Below are positions 11,287-24,600 of a stretch of DNA of 64,000 nt, piece by piece; the first letter of the stretch is position 1; every line of letters begins with the position of its first letter. This DNA is from Cotesia glomerata (Eukaryota; Arthropoda; Insecta; Hymenoptera; Braconidae): positions 86,001-150,000 of the forward strand of contig NW_025402996.1 of the NCBI RefSeq assembly GCF_020080835.1, written 5' to 3'. A program made the position numbers and the translations under genes. Under the pieces are notes generated by a model that was not told the origin of the DNA, ran no database searches, and saw only the letters and a program-made list of their open reading frames with translations.

Positions 11287-11399
11287 AAATCCATAAAGTG
11301 CTGTCGGTTGACAAATTACTGTTCAGAATTTTATGAAGCTTGACATATATAAGATCAATTCTTTTTTGAGTATTACCCATGGAAATTTTGATTTGTTTT
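11287..11399 (+). repeat. dispersed ~115-bp repeat, copy 2
   Basis: Same orientation as 8005-8118. Shares AAATCCATAAAG, GACAAATTACTGTTCAGAA-type sequence and GATCAATTCTTTTTTGAGTA. The two copies bracket the cluster of repeats and the arrestin-like exon. Confidence 0.75.
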
Positions 11400-11425
11400 T
11401 TATACGAATTTATTTTATCCTCATA

Positions 11426-12090
11426 ATAATTGATCAGCTCCTGTCAATACTGATACTAGGTGTTTACGTTTTGCATTTAAAAATTCTTTAAAATGTTCAA
11501 CTTCTTCCTCCAACTCACGTTCATGCATTATCTTCTTCTCTAATCTGAAAATTATTTTTATGAATTTATTAATACACTAATGGAAAAAATTAAAGGGTAA
11601 AAAAATCGCTGAAATTTTTTGGTGATCTTTTATAATACTCAAGTTAGCCGACGTTTTTGATTTTTTTCACCTATTGAATTACAACTAGAAATATTTTTAA
11701 AAAATTGTACTTTTGGTTTTTCAAGTTTTTTTTTAAATGAAATTTTTTTTTATTTTTTTGCAATAATTTTTTTAATAAAAAAAATTTTTAAATGTCAGCT
11801 AACTCAATTTTCATGAGCTTTCTTCGGTTGTATTTCAGTAAAAAATGGTCTTTTAGGAATTAAAAGAAAATGATTGAAACTCCAATTTTTAGTTTTCAGA
11901 TGTTTTAGCAAATAAGTTTTAGTTAAAGTTTTGCAATTTTCAATTTCTATCTACGGACTCAGAAAATTTTTTTCCAGTAAAGTGACCATAAGGACCAGCT
12001 AGCCTGTTTATTAAATTTCTATTCTTTTTTATTTCTTCATCTATTTCTTGCAGGTGTAAAAATTTGATTTCGTAGCAATCTCCACGTGAC
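11426..12090 (-). CDS. small coiled-coil protein, probable, unidentified
   Basis: Terminal exon 11426-11544 has a strong acceptor (AATTTTCAG on the minus strand) and encodes LEKKIMHERELEEEVEHF and continues to VSVLTGADQLL with a TGA stop; it is charged and heptad-like. An upstream block from about 12090 to 12004 encodes SRGDCYEIKFLHLQEIDEEI and KKNRNLIN. It would join in frame through a GC donor (AACAG|GCTAGC). The 5' end is unclear: the start probably lies between 12090 and the TRAM promoter, which may be bidirectional. Protein family not recognised. The weak donor and unresolved start keep confidence moderate. Confidence 0.4.
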
Positions 12091-12301
12091 ACTTTACGGT
12101 TTCGATAATTTTATAATTTTTTTTCATCACATGGTAAGGTAAAGAATTATATTTACAACACAATGACAGCTTTTGAACGACATTCCGGTAAAATACTGCC
12201 AACCTGGTGGGAATTTGCTTCACTACTACATGTTGTTATCTTGTTGGCGCCACGTGTAACTACTCCCAATATATATAGATGTATACTTACAGTTACCCAC
12301 A

Positions 12302-12340
12302 CATAAATACTGTACACGAATAAATTATTATGTGTCAGTT
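12302..12340 (+). promoter_or_regulatory. probable TRAM core promoter
   Basis: A TATA-like ATAAATA at 12303 lies about 34 bp upstream of a TCAGT initiator (12335). TCAG words repeat downstream. This is about 155 bp upstream of the TRAM ATG. Spacing is slightly long for a TATA box, so only the initiator is reasonably supported. Confidence 0.4.
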
Positions 12341-12490
12341 ATTCAGTTCAGTTCAGTTCCACGCTTAAGTCTATGCGTGACAGCAGTTTATTTTACAAAC
12401 TTTATAAATTACCCTGATTTATTGTGCCGGCTGTTACGCAAAATTTTTTATTCCTAATATTAATTATTTAACAAAAAAAAAAAAAAAAAA

Positions 12491-14844
12491 ATGGTAACCT
12501 TAAAAGGACGTAAAACTTCTAATAAAAATCCCCCAATTTTAAGTCATGAATTTATCATTCAAAATCATGCTGACATCGTTTCATGTGTGGCTATGGTCTT
12601 CGTTATTGGTCTTATGATTCAGGTAACTTTTATGCTCTACTTACTTTTTACACATTTTTTTGGCATTACACACCTTTCACTTACCCCAAATATTTCAGTC
12701 GCTATAAAATTCTAATAAAATTATTCAAATTCTCTCCACCTTTCACCCACGAACATATCTTATCTTTTACCATATGTTACACTGGATGAACTAGATTTAC
12801 CCAAATCAAATTAAGAGATAAACTAGACAATATTAATTATAATTAAATAATCAATAATTATAAATAATTATTTATATTTTAAATTTTTTTACAGATAACA
12901 TCGCCATGGGCTTACATATTTATTGCACTCCAACACAATATTTCAACAACCGAAGAAGTAGATGCTCCTTGGCAGCCAGTTAAATTTACAACTGGCTGGA
13001 AAGATGCTTGTGCTGTCTTCTTTTATTTCCTTATTACAATTGTTATGCATGCTGTTGTTCAAGAATATATTTTAGATGTAAGTATTATGCTCTATCTATC
13101 ATCTTATAAACAGAAAAAACAATTATTTAATCAAATGTTCGTACTCAGCAATTGTTGGAGTAAAATTGTATAAAAATGTCATGTTTCTAACATAAAAAAA
13201 GAATAGACCACATATTTCCTCTAGAGATAATAATAATATAGCATGTTTCCTCAATTATATTAAGATAAATTGATGAACATTTTTTGAAAAAAATTTATAG
13301 AATTAAAATACGTATTTTAATAGTAATAATAATAATTCTATATGATAATTTAAAAATTTAATCATTATTTACAGAAAATTTCAAAGAAATTACATCTTAG
13401 TAAAATAAAATTATCAAAGTTCAACGAATCAAGTCAATTATTGGTATTCTATGTGTTATCTGCACTCTGGGGTATCGATATCATCATGAGAGACAATTTG
13501 ATACTGGGTTTCCCATCACTTTCGCAATCATATCCATTGCCAATGTCATTTTTAATGAAACTCTTCTTCATTGTGCAATTAGCATACTGGCTCCATTGTT
13601 ATCCTGAATTATATTTTCAACGTATTAAACGTGAAGAAATTCTATCTCGAGTTATCCACGCTACTTTTGGGTTATTCTTCACGCTTGCTGGTTATATTTT
13701 CAAGTATGTATTTTAATTATTTATGGTAATTAATTACAAGTGGGGTCAACTTCATTTTGGACCATAATTAGGTAAAAAATTAACATTTTCAAATTTTTCT
13801 TTTGGTTCTGTTTGTTTTTTACGGCGCATTTATGATAAAAAATGTCGTGAAAGGAAAAAGTAAAGATTTCAATAGCTTTTTTGCCTTTAAAAGTTGGAAA
13901 AAATTTTGACTTTCATGTTTTTGGATAAAATTTCTATTTTATCTTCTTTGATGTTTTTGATATATTTTTTTTTTTGAAGAGTACTTAAAAAAATGAACAA
14001 TTTAAAAAAAAAAATTGATCAATTTGAAAAAAAAAATTTTTTTTCAATTTTTCTTAGCGGAAAGTTAAAAAAGAAATTTAACATGGCCCAGCATGGGTTG
14101 ATCCCACTTATAAATAATTACTTTATTTATTTAATTGTATTTATATAGTCTCCATATATTTGAACGGACTAAATACAATATTATTATAGCTTCCAACACA
14201 TTACTCTTCTTTTACTCGTTCTTCATTACGTTGGAGACGCACTTCAACACACAGCGCGTTGGGTCCACATAGTTTACCGTAAAGAATCTAGAACACGTTG
14301 TAAGTATATTCATGAGTAATGCTATCAATTTAGAATTGATTAATTAAAAATAAATTAATATTTATTTGGTTATTATTTTAGTTACCTTTACTCTTGCCAA
14401 TTACGTGTACGTGTTAACTAGAATAGCTACATTGGCTGGTGCCGGTCTCTTCTACATTTATGGATTGAGCAAAATTGATTCATCATTAGATTACACAACT
14501 GGTCATTTTAATATTCCAGCAATTCGATTCACAGCTTTTGCTCTCGTAGCTTTGTTCCAATTCTATCTGATATTCGAATTTTTGAAACGCCAGAGACAGA
14601 GAGTTTCCGAAACTAAGACAGCTGCTGTACAACCAAAATCCAAACCAAAACTACAAAAACTGAAGAAAAAAGAAGGTACATTATAAATTTATAAAATCAA
14701 ATGTTAGATAAAATTAAAACGGTATGTGACAAAAAATTTTTTTTCACAGGTAAAAAACCAGCTTCTGAAGATGATGAGCTACCAGAAGTAGACCAAGAAA
14801 CGAAGAAAAATTTAAGATCTCGATCGACGACAAAAACTAAATAA
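12491..14844 (+). CDS. TRAM: translocating chain-associated membrane protein (TRAM)
   Basis: ER membrane protein that works next to the Sec61 channel during insertion of nascent chains. Exons 12491-12622, 12895-13077, 13375-13703, 14190-14299, 14382-14675 and 14750-14844 join in consistent phase to 380 residues, near the family length of about 370. The start follows an A-run and reads MVTLKGRKTSNKNPPILSHE. Diagnostic matches are NHADIVSCVAMVF, the TLC-domain stretch KLSKFNESSQL, then LAYWLHCYPELYFQRIKREE and DYTTGHFNIPAIRFTAF. Several hydrophobic helices are visible, and the C-terminal tail is Lys/Glu-rich and cytosolic-like. Very sure of identity. Confidence 0.96.
13738..14109. mobile_element. 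MITE in a TRAM intron
   Basis: Left end AAGTGGGGTCAACTTCATTT and right end CATGGGTTGATCCCACTT are imperfect inverted repeats of about 30 bp enclosing 372 bp of A/T-run-rich sequence without coding capacity. Target duplication not resolved. Confidence 0.6.
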
Positions 14845-15582
14845 TAAATTTATTTCTAAAATAATGTTATTAATCAAGGCTGATTATCAAGTGGCTTCCG
14901 GTTTTTGTCATTTAACACTCTTAAATTAAAAAACAAGATCATTACATACATTATTTTATAAATTTTCATTATTATTTTATCAATTAATATATTTATTATT
15001 AACAAAAATACAAACGCTCATGTTATTTATTATTACTTTTTTTTTTTACAGATATTTTTACTAAATTATATATTACAAAATTAGATTTTCCATTATACAC
15101 TTAATATAAAACGAATAAAAAATTTATCTACTATTGTGTATATGTAAATTTATAAAAATAACAAATAATACTTCAATTTTTATCCAAGAATTAGACAAAT
15201 TTAATGTTAAATTAATTATCATTATTACCATTATTAATAGTTGAACTGGTGTTGTAATATTTAAATAAAATTTAATTATTTTTTTAAATAGCTTCTGCTC
15301 TACTTAATATTTTATTAATTTAATTTTTTGGGATTAAACGTCATTTCTGTTATTTAATTTTTAATGCAAATAAAAATTATTAGTTGGTAAAAATTTTAAA
15401 TCATTACAAATAATCCAATTCTCTAAAAAAATTTTATAAGTAATAATTATTAAAAAAATATCAAAATATTACTAAAGGAGATTTTATTGGCAAGCTCCTT
15501 ATATATATCTTCGTATCGTTTGTTATATATACGGTAATCATGATGAATACAAGGTCATATTACTAATATGCAATAAATAATA

Positions 15583-15606
15583 TTATCACGTGTGTTATAT
15601 TCAGTC
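15583..15606 (+). promoter_or_regulatory. probable LACTB2 promoter with E-box and initiator
   Basis: TCACGTGTG (E-box CACGTG) lies about 15 bp upstream of a TTCAGTC initiator near 15600, which in turn is about 12 bp before the ATG. A very short 5' leader is implied. No TATA box is placed correctly. Confidence 0.4.
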
Positions 15607-15613
15607 TGAAAAC

Positions 15614-16737
15614 ATGTCTCTGACTGCATTACCACTTGTATCTAAATTTCCAAGTCATGTAATAAGGATTTTAGGATGTAATCCTGGAGTGATGACTCTT
15701 CAAGGTACCAACACATACTTACTTGGCACTGGACAAAGGTAATTTAAAAAAAATAAAAATAAAAATCAATTCTACGAAAATTTATTAAATTATCAAACGA
15801 GTAGGTTATATATTGATTAATATTGTTATTAATAAATAAATAAATTAATATTTAGACGTATTTTAATTGATTCTGGCGATGAAGAAACAGCTCCAGAATA
15901 CACCAAGCTCTTGAAAAACGTTTTAGAAGAAGAAAAAGCCACGGTAGAGCATCTAGTAATAACTCACTGGCATCATGACCATATTGGTGGAGTAAAAGCT
16001 GTCAAAGAGTTGGTAAAATCAATTTCAAATTCATTTCCAACTGTTTGGAAACTTCCAAGAAGCTTAGAAGATATTGCTGATGAATCTGATTATCATTGTG
16101 ATGGTTGTCAAGCGCTGGCTGATGATCAACTGCTAGAAGTTGACGGTGCTAAATTGCAAGTGAAACACACTCCAGGACATACTACTGATCATGCTTGTCT
16201 AGTTCTTCAGCAAAACAATTCTCTGTTCAGCGGAGATTGTATTCTTGGGGAAACTACCGCTGTTTTTGAAGACCTGAGTGACTACATTAAATCATTGAAC
16301 AAAATTTTAAATTTAAATCCTAAAATTATCTATCCGGGACACGGACCTGTTGTAAATAATCCGATACCAAAAATTAAATATTACATTGAACATCGTAATA
16401 AGCGCGAGTTGCAAATTATTGAATTTTTGAATCATAATAGGGACCGATGGTTATCAAACATGGATATTGTTGCCAATTTATACAAGGTAATTGTAAAAAA
16501 ATTCATACTTATCATTTTAATATGAATGAATATGTTTTATTCTGTAAGTAAAAAAATTTTTTCTCTTGGTCAATTTAATTTTTTAAAAATAATTTTCTTC
16601 TTTAGGATACACCAAAAAATTTATGGCCTGCTGCAGGAGTTAACGTTGCTCATCATCTACAGAAGTTATTAAAAGAAAACAAAGTTAGATTGAAAAATAA
16701 CAAATGGCAGCTAGTGACGATTGAAAATAAATTATAA
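15614..16737 (+). CDS. LACTB2: LACTB2-type endoribonuclease (metallo-beta-lactamase fold)
   Basis: Human LACTB2 is a single-strand endoribonuclease of the mitochondrial matrix. Exons 15614-15738, 15856-16486 and 16606-16737 give 295 residues (human 288). The N-terminus has the family signature ILGCNPGVMTLQGTNTYLLG. Metal ligands are all visible: THWHHDHIGG (HxHxDH), HTPGHTTDH, the bridging Asp in SGDCILGE, and YPGHGPVV. The C-terminal winged-helix-like part after about residue 200 also matches. The N-terminus is short with no strong mitochondrial presequence. Identity sure; organelle is by analogy. Confidence 0.96.
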
Positions 16738-17086
16738 GTAATAAAGTAACAATGATTTTTCTAAAATCAACCTCTATGGAAAAAATTTAACTATTTTTCT
16801 AATTGAAGATAATTTTTTTTTAATAAATGAATTTGTAGTTAATTTTTAATCAGATTATTTGGACTCGGGTGTAAAATACTAAATGATTTTTTTAATTTCC
16901 TCAAGAAGTTAACAAAATTAAAACAATTGTTGTGAATTTTTTTTTAATTTAATACAAGTTACGATGATGATACATGCTTTTTGATCTATACTTATCAGAA
17001 TAATTTTCTATATTTTATTTCTATGCGCAAGATATGACTGTAATTGTAAATATATTACGAATTACACAAAACAAAATATATTGATG

Positions 17087-17149
<63 letters not shown>

Positions 17150-18637
17150 TAGTATACCACTAACAGTTCATTTACTTTCTAAAATGGATTGTTTAAAAAT
17201 TATTACAGATTAGCGTGATCTAAAATTTTATAATTTGCATAACAGATAAAAAATTTTATACATATTGTTTTTATTTTTTATAAAGATAAATCGATAGACA
17301 GTAAATATAAAATCTGATAGTTAACAAATAATGCATTAATTTTTTTCTACTTATATTTCATTATTTTTTTATTAATAAAAATTCTTCTATTCAAATAACA
17401 ATATCAATAGTTCACTTGTATACTTTTTTCTTTTTATAAACAAATTTAAAATTTCTCTTACGTTTGTAAAATTCAATTATCAATATAAATATATGTTTTT
17501 CTTTTGTATAAATTTATGTTTGATTATTATATTCTCACTAAGCTCATTACAATTCTGAAAGTGCTTCTCTCTTTGGGTAAATTAAAAATATACATTATGA
17601 ATATATGTATGTTTTTTTTCTTTAATTTTAATTTTCGTTTTATATATTTATAATTATCTACTAATTGTTTTTTATGAAGACAATAGTCTCTCACTGTTTT
17701 TATTTATTTTAGCTTTTTCTAGGCGTTAAAAAATAAATGTCAACAAACAAAAATCACATTCAATAATTATCAGAATTATCCAACAATAAACTTATTATAA
17801 ATTAAAATTAAAAATAATAATAATAAACAAAATATATGATAAAACGCTTCTTAATTAATCAATAAAGAATTTAATATAATTTTATAAATATTTTTGTTAA
17901 ATATGATTCATCGTTATGAAATCAAGTCAATAAATTCTTAATAAAAAATAATTTAACCAAATGATGAATAATTAATTAAGGTACGTAGTGTAAAATTAGC
18001 TACACTCAATTCCATATCGGCTTCATAATAAAATAAAGTTTTCGTGATTATTTATAAATTTTGATAAATATTAATATTTAAGAATCACGTAATATCGTTA
18101 AATTTTATCCTAAGTGTATAATGATACCGATAATATAATCATTAATATTAAATAGTCGATCAAATATCTCCAAAACAAAAAGGAAGCCAAATAGATATTA
18201 AAAATAGATACTAGTCGGTGTAAAAGGCACCTGGATGCGCTGGCACTGAAGAATATAAATTAACATTTTCAATAACTCGCACAAAAGAAGTAAAAATTTT
18301 AAACTAATTTCAATATTAAAAAAAAAAAAAAAACTACTTTGTCGCGCTCTCGTATGCGCCCGTCTTATTTAATTTTAGTAGTTGTTAATACATAAATATA
18401 TATATTAAACGGGCATATTTACAATCATCAACAATAATTTTAATATAATTTTCTCGTTATCGAACCAAAATTCATTCTATTCGAATAGACGAGAAATAAC
18501 ATAGTTACACAAATAACTTTAAGTTGTTAGAATCTAAATTCATTGATAATAAAATTATTTAGCGTTACTTTAACGAATATATATATTTTGAAAAAAAAAA
18601 AAAAATCAAAGCTTTATTTATGATTTAAAAAAAATTA
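16738..18637. other. convergent intergenic region and likely NFAT 3' UTR
   Basis: No coding region. LACTB2 and NFAT converge here. The interval is strongly AT-rich and carries the (TA)29 tract at 17091-17148. Part of it on the minus strand is presumably the NFAT 3' UTR, but its end cannot be fixed. Confidence 0.55.
17091..17148. repeat. (TA)29 microsatellite
   Basis: 58 bp of perfect TA dinucleotide repeat. Confidence 0.98.
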
Positions 18638-21600
18638 CTACATAAGAAAAGCTCCCTGATCAAAGCAGCTTGGATTTATATAGCTGAGGAGATCGTGCTC
18701 TGACATAGAAGTTAATTCTTGCGGAAGCATGCCACCCGCATCTTCGGCTTTTCTGACAACAGACACTTGGCCATTTGAGTTGTTGACAGCATTGGACATC
18801 CCATTAGTGTTATTAGAACGATTTTGCGCAACAGGAAGTGAATTTGCCGATGATTTACGTGAGACTTGTTCAGCAACTGTTCCAGCATTGGACGGTGACT
18901 TGGGAAGTATACCTTCCATCGCAGTATTCATAAGCTGAGCACTCTGAGTTGCAACACTGTTGAGGATATTTTTAGTAGCAATAATCGCGTGAGCTGTCGT
19001 AGTAGAAATAGGCCGATTGTTTATAATATCTTGGGTTGCATTTGTAATAACATTTGTGATGGCTTGCTCAGCGGCATTTGTAAGTCTCTGTTGGCTCGGT
19101 TCTTGGGCGGCTCCGCTCGCCAAAGCAGAGCTAGCTTCAGCGACAAACCCTGCTGGTTGATTAAGCATTGACCCGATGTCCTGTTGAACAGCTTGCTGCA
19201 TCGCTTGCGCAGCTTGAGCCTGCTGAACAGCTTGTTGGACGGCTTGAACTTGCTGAACAACTTCGTGAGTGGCTTGCTGTACTGCTTGTTGTACGACTTC
19301 CTGGGTCGCTTGTTGTACCGCTTGTTGAACTTCTGGAACCGCTTGGACTTGACGTACAGCTTCTACTTGCTGGACTGCTTGCTGGACCACCTGGGCATGC
19401 TGAACAACTTGCTGCATTACTTGCTGCTGCGCTTGTTGAACAGTCTGTGCAGCTTGCTGTTGTACTTGGGCGACAACTTGCTCTACTTGCTGCTGAGCAT
19501 GAGCTACCACTTGTTCAACTTGTTGAACTTGCTGCTGCATTTCGACATCCTGCTGAGTGAGTCCTTGAATCTGAGGAATAGGCTCACTGGCGCCTTGAAG
19601 TTGATTATGAACAGAAACATTAACTGTTGAGTTTGAGATTCCTGAGTCAGTTACAATGGGTTCTTGGATAGATGGAAGTAGAGCGGCATTTATAGTTGTC
19701 ATTAAAGATTCTTCGGGTAGAGGTTCTGAGATAACTGTACCAGTGGATCCATTGGTCGCACCAGTAGCTGGAACCACCGGAGAAGGCATCAGTGCTTCAA
19801 GAAGCATAGTTTTTACTGGAATCGGTGGACTAGTTCGTGTTGTCGATTGAGAAGTACTCAGTGCATCTACTTCAGGCACATGACTTAGTAATCCTGGACT
19901 TGTCGTTACTGTCTGCAGAGGCGCTACCATACGATCCATTTGATGAGACTCAACGGCTGAATTAACGAGAGCGTCTAATTTAGCAGTTGCTGCATTTGGC
20001 GCTAGAATATCTGTAGACGAAGACTGATCTTGAGGACGAGGATCAACCAGAACGGAATGTTGCTGCATTGTATCCACAAAGTTAGAATCTTCTTGATCAG
20101 ATTCTTTTACCGTAGGTGCTGTTGACTCAATGTGATTGAAATATTTCTCAATTGACTGACTGCTTTGATTTGGCAAAGGCTGAGCTGCTGGAGTAGTTGT
20201 GAAATTACTTAGAGTTTCGTATTCATGATGCTTCATTCGTAAATCAACACCAACTCCTACACCTGATAGAGTACCACTGCCTGTATTTTCATTTTGTAAT
20301 ATTGGACTTGTGTCTTTACTAATATGATGGGTATTGAGGACTTTGACTCCAGATTGTTCATGAATACCAGTAAATGGATTCTGATGTTGGGTTATAAGTG
20401 TCAGTGGATGTTGATTACGCATCAAATCGACAACCCCTAAAAGACTTACAGTTTCTTGAGAAGGAGTTACATGTGATGGAACTGATCTAAGTAGTCCAGT
20501 TGATGTTGAATCTCGTGAATTTTCCGACACAAATTGATGTATTGGGCTAGTACTTGCTGTACTGTTTGAATTTGGTGTTGGCATACTTTGAAGACTATTA
20601 TCACTTAACATACTATTTCCACTATTTTCATCAATTACTTCAGACTTGAGAGAATCCGGAATAATGAGCTGATGATTTGAGGAGGAACGTCGATTTAAAA
20701 GAGAACTCGCCACAAGATTTGGTGGCGGCATCATAACATCTGCCGATGAATTCTGACAATTTCCGGTTTGTTGAGTCGCCCACATCATCACTGGTGTTAC
20801 TTGTGCTGATGATGACACTGGAGGCGGACTTGGGTCATTTTTCAGTGAATCTGACGGTGGTTGAGGTGAATGTTGTTGAGATGTGGACTGAGGGAGATTT
20901 GCCAGGAAATTCGGTGATACTGCACTTGACTGCGATATTAGTGCTGTAAATTATAATAAATATTTTAATTTAGTATTTATTACTTATATACTATTGTAAT
21001 AAACTGAAAATTTAATGATAATTATTTTCATTGATAATTCATAAATTATAATGATAATAATTTTCACAGTAATTTTAAAATAAAATGTATTAATTATAAA
21101 GAAATTAAAATTACAGTTATTATTGACAGCTGCAATAGGTATCGTCGGTGACGTAGACAAGGGTTCATTTCGTGACGTAACGAGCGGCGGTGAGGACGAT
21201 TCAACTTTACCAACAGAAGGCTCTGGTGGAGATGAAGCCGCGGTATATAAAAAGGTATGTGGTTCACTGGTTTTACCCGAGGAAACGGCATAAAGTTTAA
21301 CAGTTACAGTTTCCGTAGGCCTGAGATCTTGTCTAGCATAAGGCGGTACAACACACACGAGGTGTGTTTGCTGAAGGAATTCCTTGTCCGGAATAACAGA
21401 GCACTCCCAATGTTGCTCCATATTACTGAGATCTTCATCGTCAAGCTGAAAGAGTATTCGTGTGTCTTTCAACAGATTCTTACCTAGAATAAAAAGTTCA
21501 AGTCCACCTGTACATGGACAAGATGTTAAAGATTTTTTACATATTTCCGGTATACCCGGTGGTTGAGCTGAAAATAAAAATAAATGTAAATAAATATATT

Positions 21601-24600
21601 ATTAATTAAAAGCTTGCGAAATTAAAAATCGACGTTCTAATTAGCAAATTGTCTAACTCCATTTTAGAAAATCATCCATTTGTACGAAAAAACAATTAGT
21701 TCGAAATTTATTATCACTTTAAAAAACCATTTAATATCCAAAAGAGGTATAATATTTTTGATTGGATCATTCAAATACTTTATCATTGGACTATTGCTAC
21801 ATCAAAATGTTAAAAAATCATCTTCTAAAAAATAAGGAGTTAGACCAATTGCTAATTAGACCATCGAACTGCTGATTTAACTTACTGCAAACGATTGGTT
21901 GCGAACAAACTTGTAGATTTTCGGTTGTTCCATCTGGCAAAGTGATACTTGTACGGAATACCATTCGACACCTTGTGGACTTCTTTTTGCTACGCCCTTG
22001 AAGCATACCCGCAGCTTGAGGAAATCGATGCTCAACATCGACGTTACGTTCCTTCAATATACCAACGCAATCACAAGTAACAAGCATGTCTTTGGACGGG
22101 TCCATATCGACCTCAATGACAATTGTCCCGTCAACCTTACGCTCGATACAGGGTGTGGAATTTTTTCCGCTCACCCGGCATGCTTGATAAAACATATGTG
22201 GCGCTACACGCCCGAGATCCGTTCCGATAAAAACTTGCAAAAGTGCTGGTTTATCGTACCCAACCAAACGGACTATTGGAAATCCATTCCCGGTCCGATC
22301 CTTCACGGCACCGCGTGATCCTTCTGTCTGGTATCGAGCACGGTGTTGTTGCTCCGGCTGACAGATTATTTGTAACTGGACCTTCCCATCTCTCGATATA
22401 TTGCCTGCATAATTTTAACACAAATTAATATTTTTTAATTTCATAAAAATAAAACAATAACAATTACTCACTGAGTTGAGACGTAAGAGTAATTGGTCCT
22501 TGATGAACAGGTGGCAGACGTTTACCATAGCCACCCAGTGTTGAACGTGATCGTGTTACACCAACAACTCGATTAACAGAATTATTAGCGTTCCTTGGCT
22601 GTGCAACTCCATTAGCCGTGCTGCTAGACGTCGTTGAGGTTGTGGTATTTCTTGTTGAAATTTTACTATCATCAGAAACAGTGACACGAGGAGCAGCACC
22701 GGAAACACCAGTAGTGTTTCTTGATACTTTGGGGAAAGTAAAATTGGCATCTTCTGATTCAAGCTTGATGTCCATTTTACGTCGCTTGGTATCTTCCTCC
22801 CCAGCAGCACCGTTGTTCCAAGTCTGTATTTAAAATTTAAAGAATTGAGTCGAGAGTAATTGTAGAGCAATTTAATAAATCAAACAATTATTGAGCTAAG
22901 TAAAAAAAGTACTGAACAATGGACAGCGGAGTTCAACCTTTCATATCTCCTTTGAACTTTTATTCTTATTTAAAATTTTTTTTTGTCTATCATTTCTGAT
23001 TAACTCAATGTTTATTATATTAATAATAATTATTATTATTAGTAATCATAATCATAATAATAACAATAATTTTTAAATTAAAAATAAAATGGCAACAGCA
23101 GTACAGGAACGAATGCGACAATATAAAACGAATCTCTGCCTCCTGACTGTAAAGTTAAATAAATAATATTGTATTCTCTGTTGATAAATTATAATTATCT
23201 CTATGGATTGACAAGTGAGATAAATAATAATTGATAGACAGGGATTACCGAGGAGTTGCCGAGATGCTGCTGCCTCTCCTCGAAGCCGAGGCCAGAGTCA
23301 TTCGAACTGTCGCAAACTTCCTGTGTTGTTAAGTTTGCTGCCACGAGTTCATCTGAATTTCTGACCGTGACACTGCTCAGTGATGCTAGAGGAATCCGAG
23401 CTGGTGATCTTCTCTGCGGTTGTTGCTGCTGTTGTGTCTGAGGCAGTTGCTGTTGCGCTGATGGTTGATTAAAACGTCTTGATGATTGACGCAAAGTATT
23501 GCTCGCTAAGCTTCTCGTGCTCAACGACGTCACCGCAGAGGTACCGCTTTCGCTAACAGTATTACCTGTCAAGAAAATAATCTCATCAGTATATGTTATA
23601 ATTATTTTTTTTTTATTAATCATTAATGATTAATGGTTTTATTTTTATTTCTTAAATTATTTAGCTTTTTACTGTTACTACCTAGTCTATACTCAGACTT
23701 ATTTATTTCAGAAGTAATTATTTTCTATTTTTAAATTTTTATAGTCTAACTACTACGTGATGTTAAATTAAATATTTTTATATGTGTATATATATATATA
23801 TATATATCAGTGTTTGGTAACGGGTGTACCTGAGCATTGTTGTGGAAGGTACACAGACATAAAGAAGAATGACAAATAAGTCCATGATAATGTTTAACTG
23901 ACTTGAATGATCAAAGTTCAGCCGACTGAAAAATCTAAATTCTCAGCATTTATACAAAAATTTTTTTTTTTATTTATATGTTTATGGAGTAGTTTTATTT
24001 ACTGTATACATTTGCTATTATTTTAAAAATTTTATTTTTATTTTCAATCCAAGTTTTTATGCTTTAAATATAAAAGTAAAAAAATAAAGATTATATTGAG
24101 TTGAATTATTAATTATTTATTTATTTATACTGATACCAATCGGCAATAAAGATTTACAGAAATTATAAAAAGTATCAGAGAAAAATTCGAGTGATTAATT
24201 AATTAAAATTATTTATTTAATGGTAAGTGAGCAGCAAGTTCTTCGTTGCAGTGATGAAGTTATAAAACGTTCCTCCATAGAAATCCAAAGAATATAGAGA
24301 ATTTACAAGATTGGCGATGCGATTAATTATATAGAATAACATTCCGTATCATTGAATTTAAATATAAATTATTTTAAACAATTAATTATTATTATTGTAA
24401 TAATGGTATAATAAAAAAAATTCCATAAAGAACTTGAAGGATCTTGACGCAATAAATGAATAAATTAAAAGGTAAAAAAAATAATAAAATGAATATTGTT
24501 CTATGTATAGAAGCCCTAATACTCTGTAAAAGATAATAGTGGCAAGTGGGAGGCTGAATAATGTATAAGGACAAAGTTGCAATTGCAGGCAACGCAGGGG

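Noticed and set aside
19168..19630. Long plus-strand open frames rich in Leu/Ala/Glu opposite the NFAT last exon
   Set aside because: They are the antisense of the VQQ/AQQ repeat region of NFAT; repetitive codons keep several frames open by chance.
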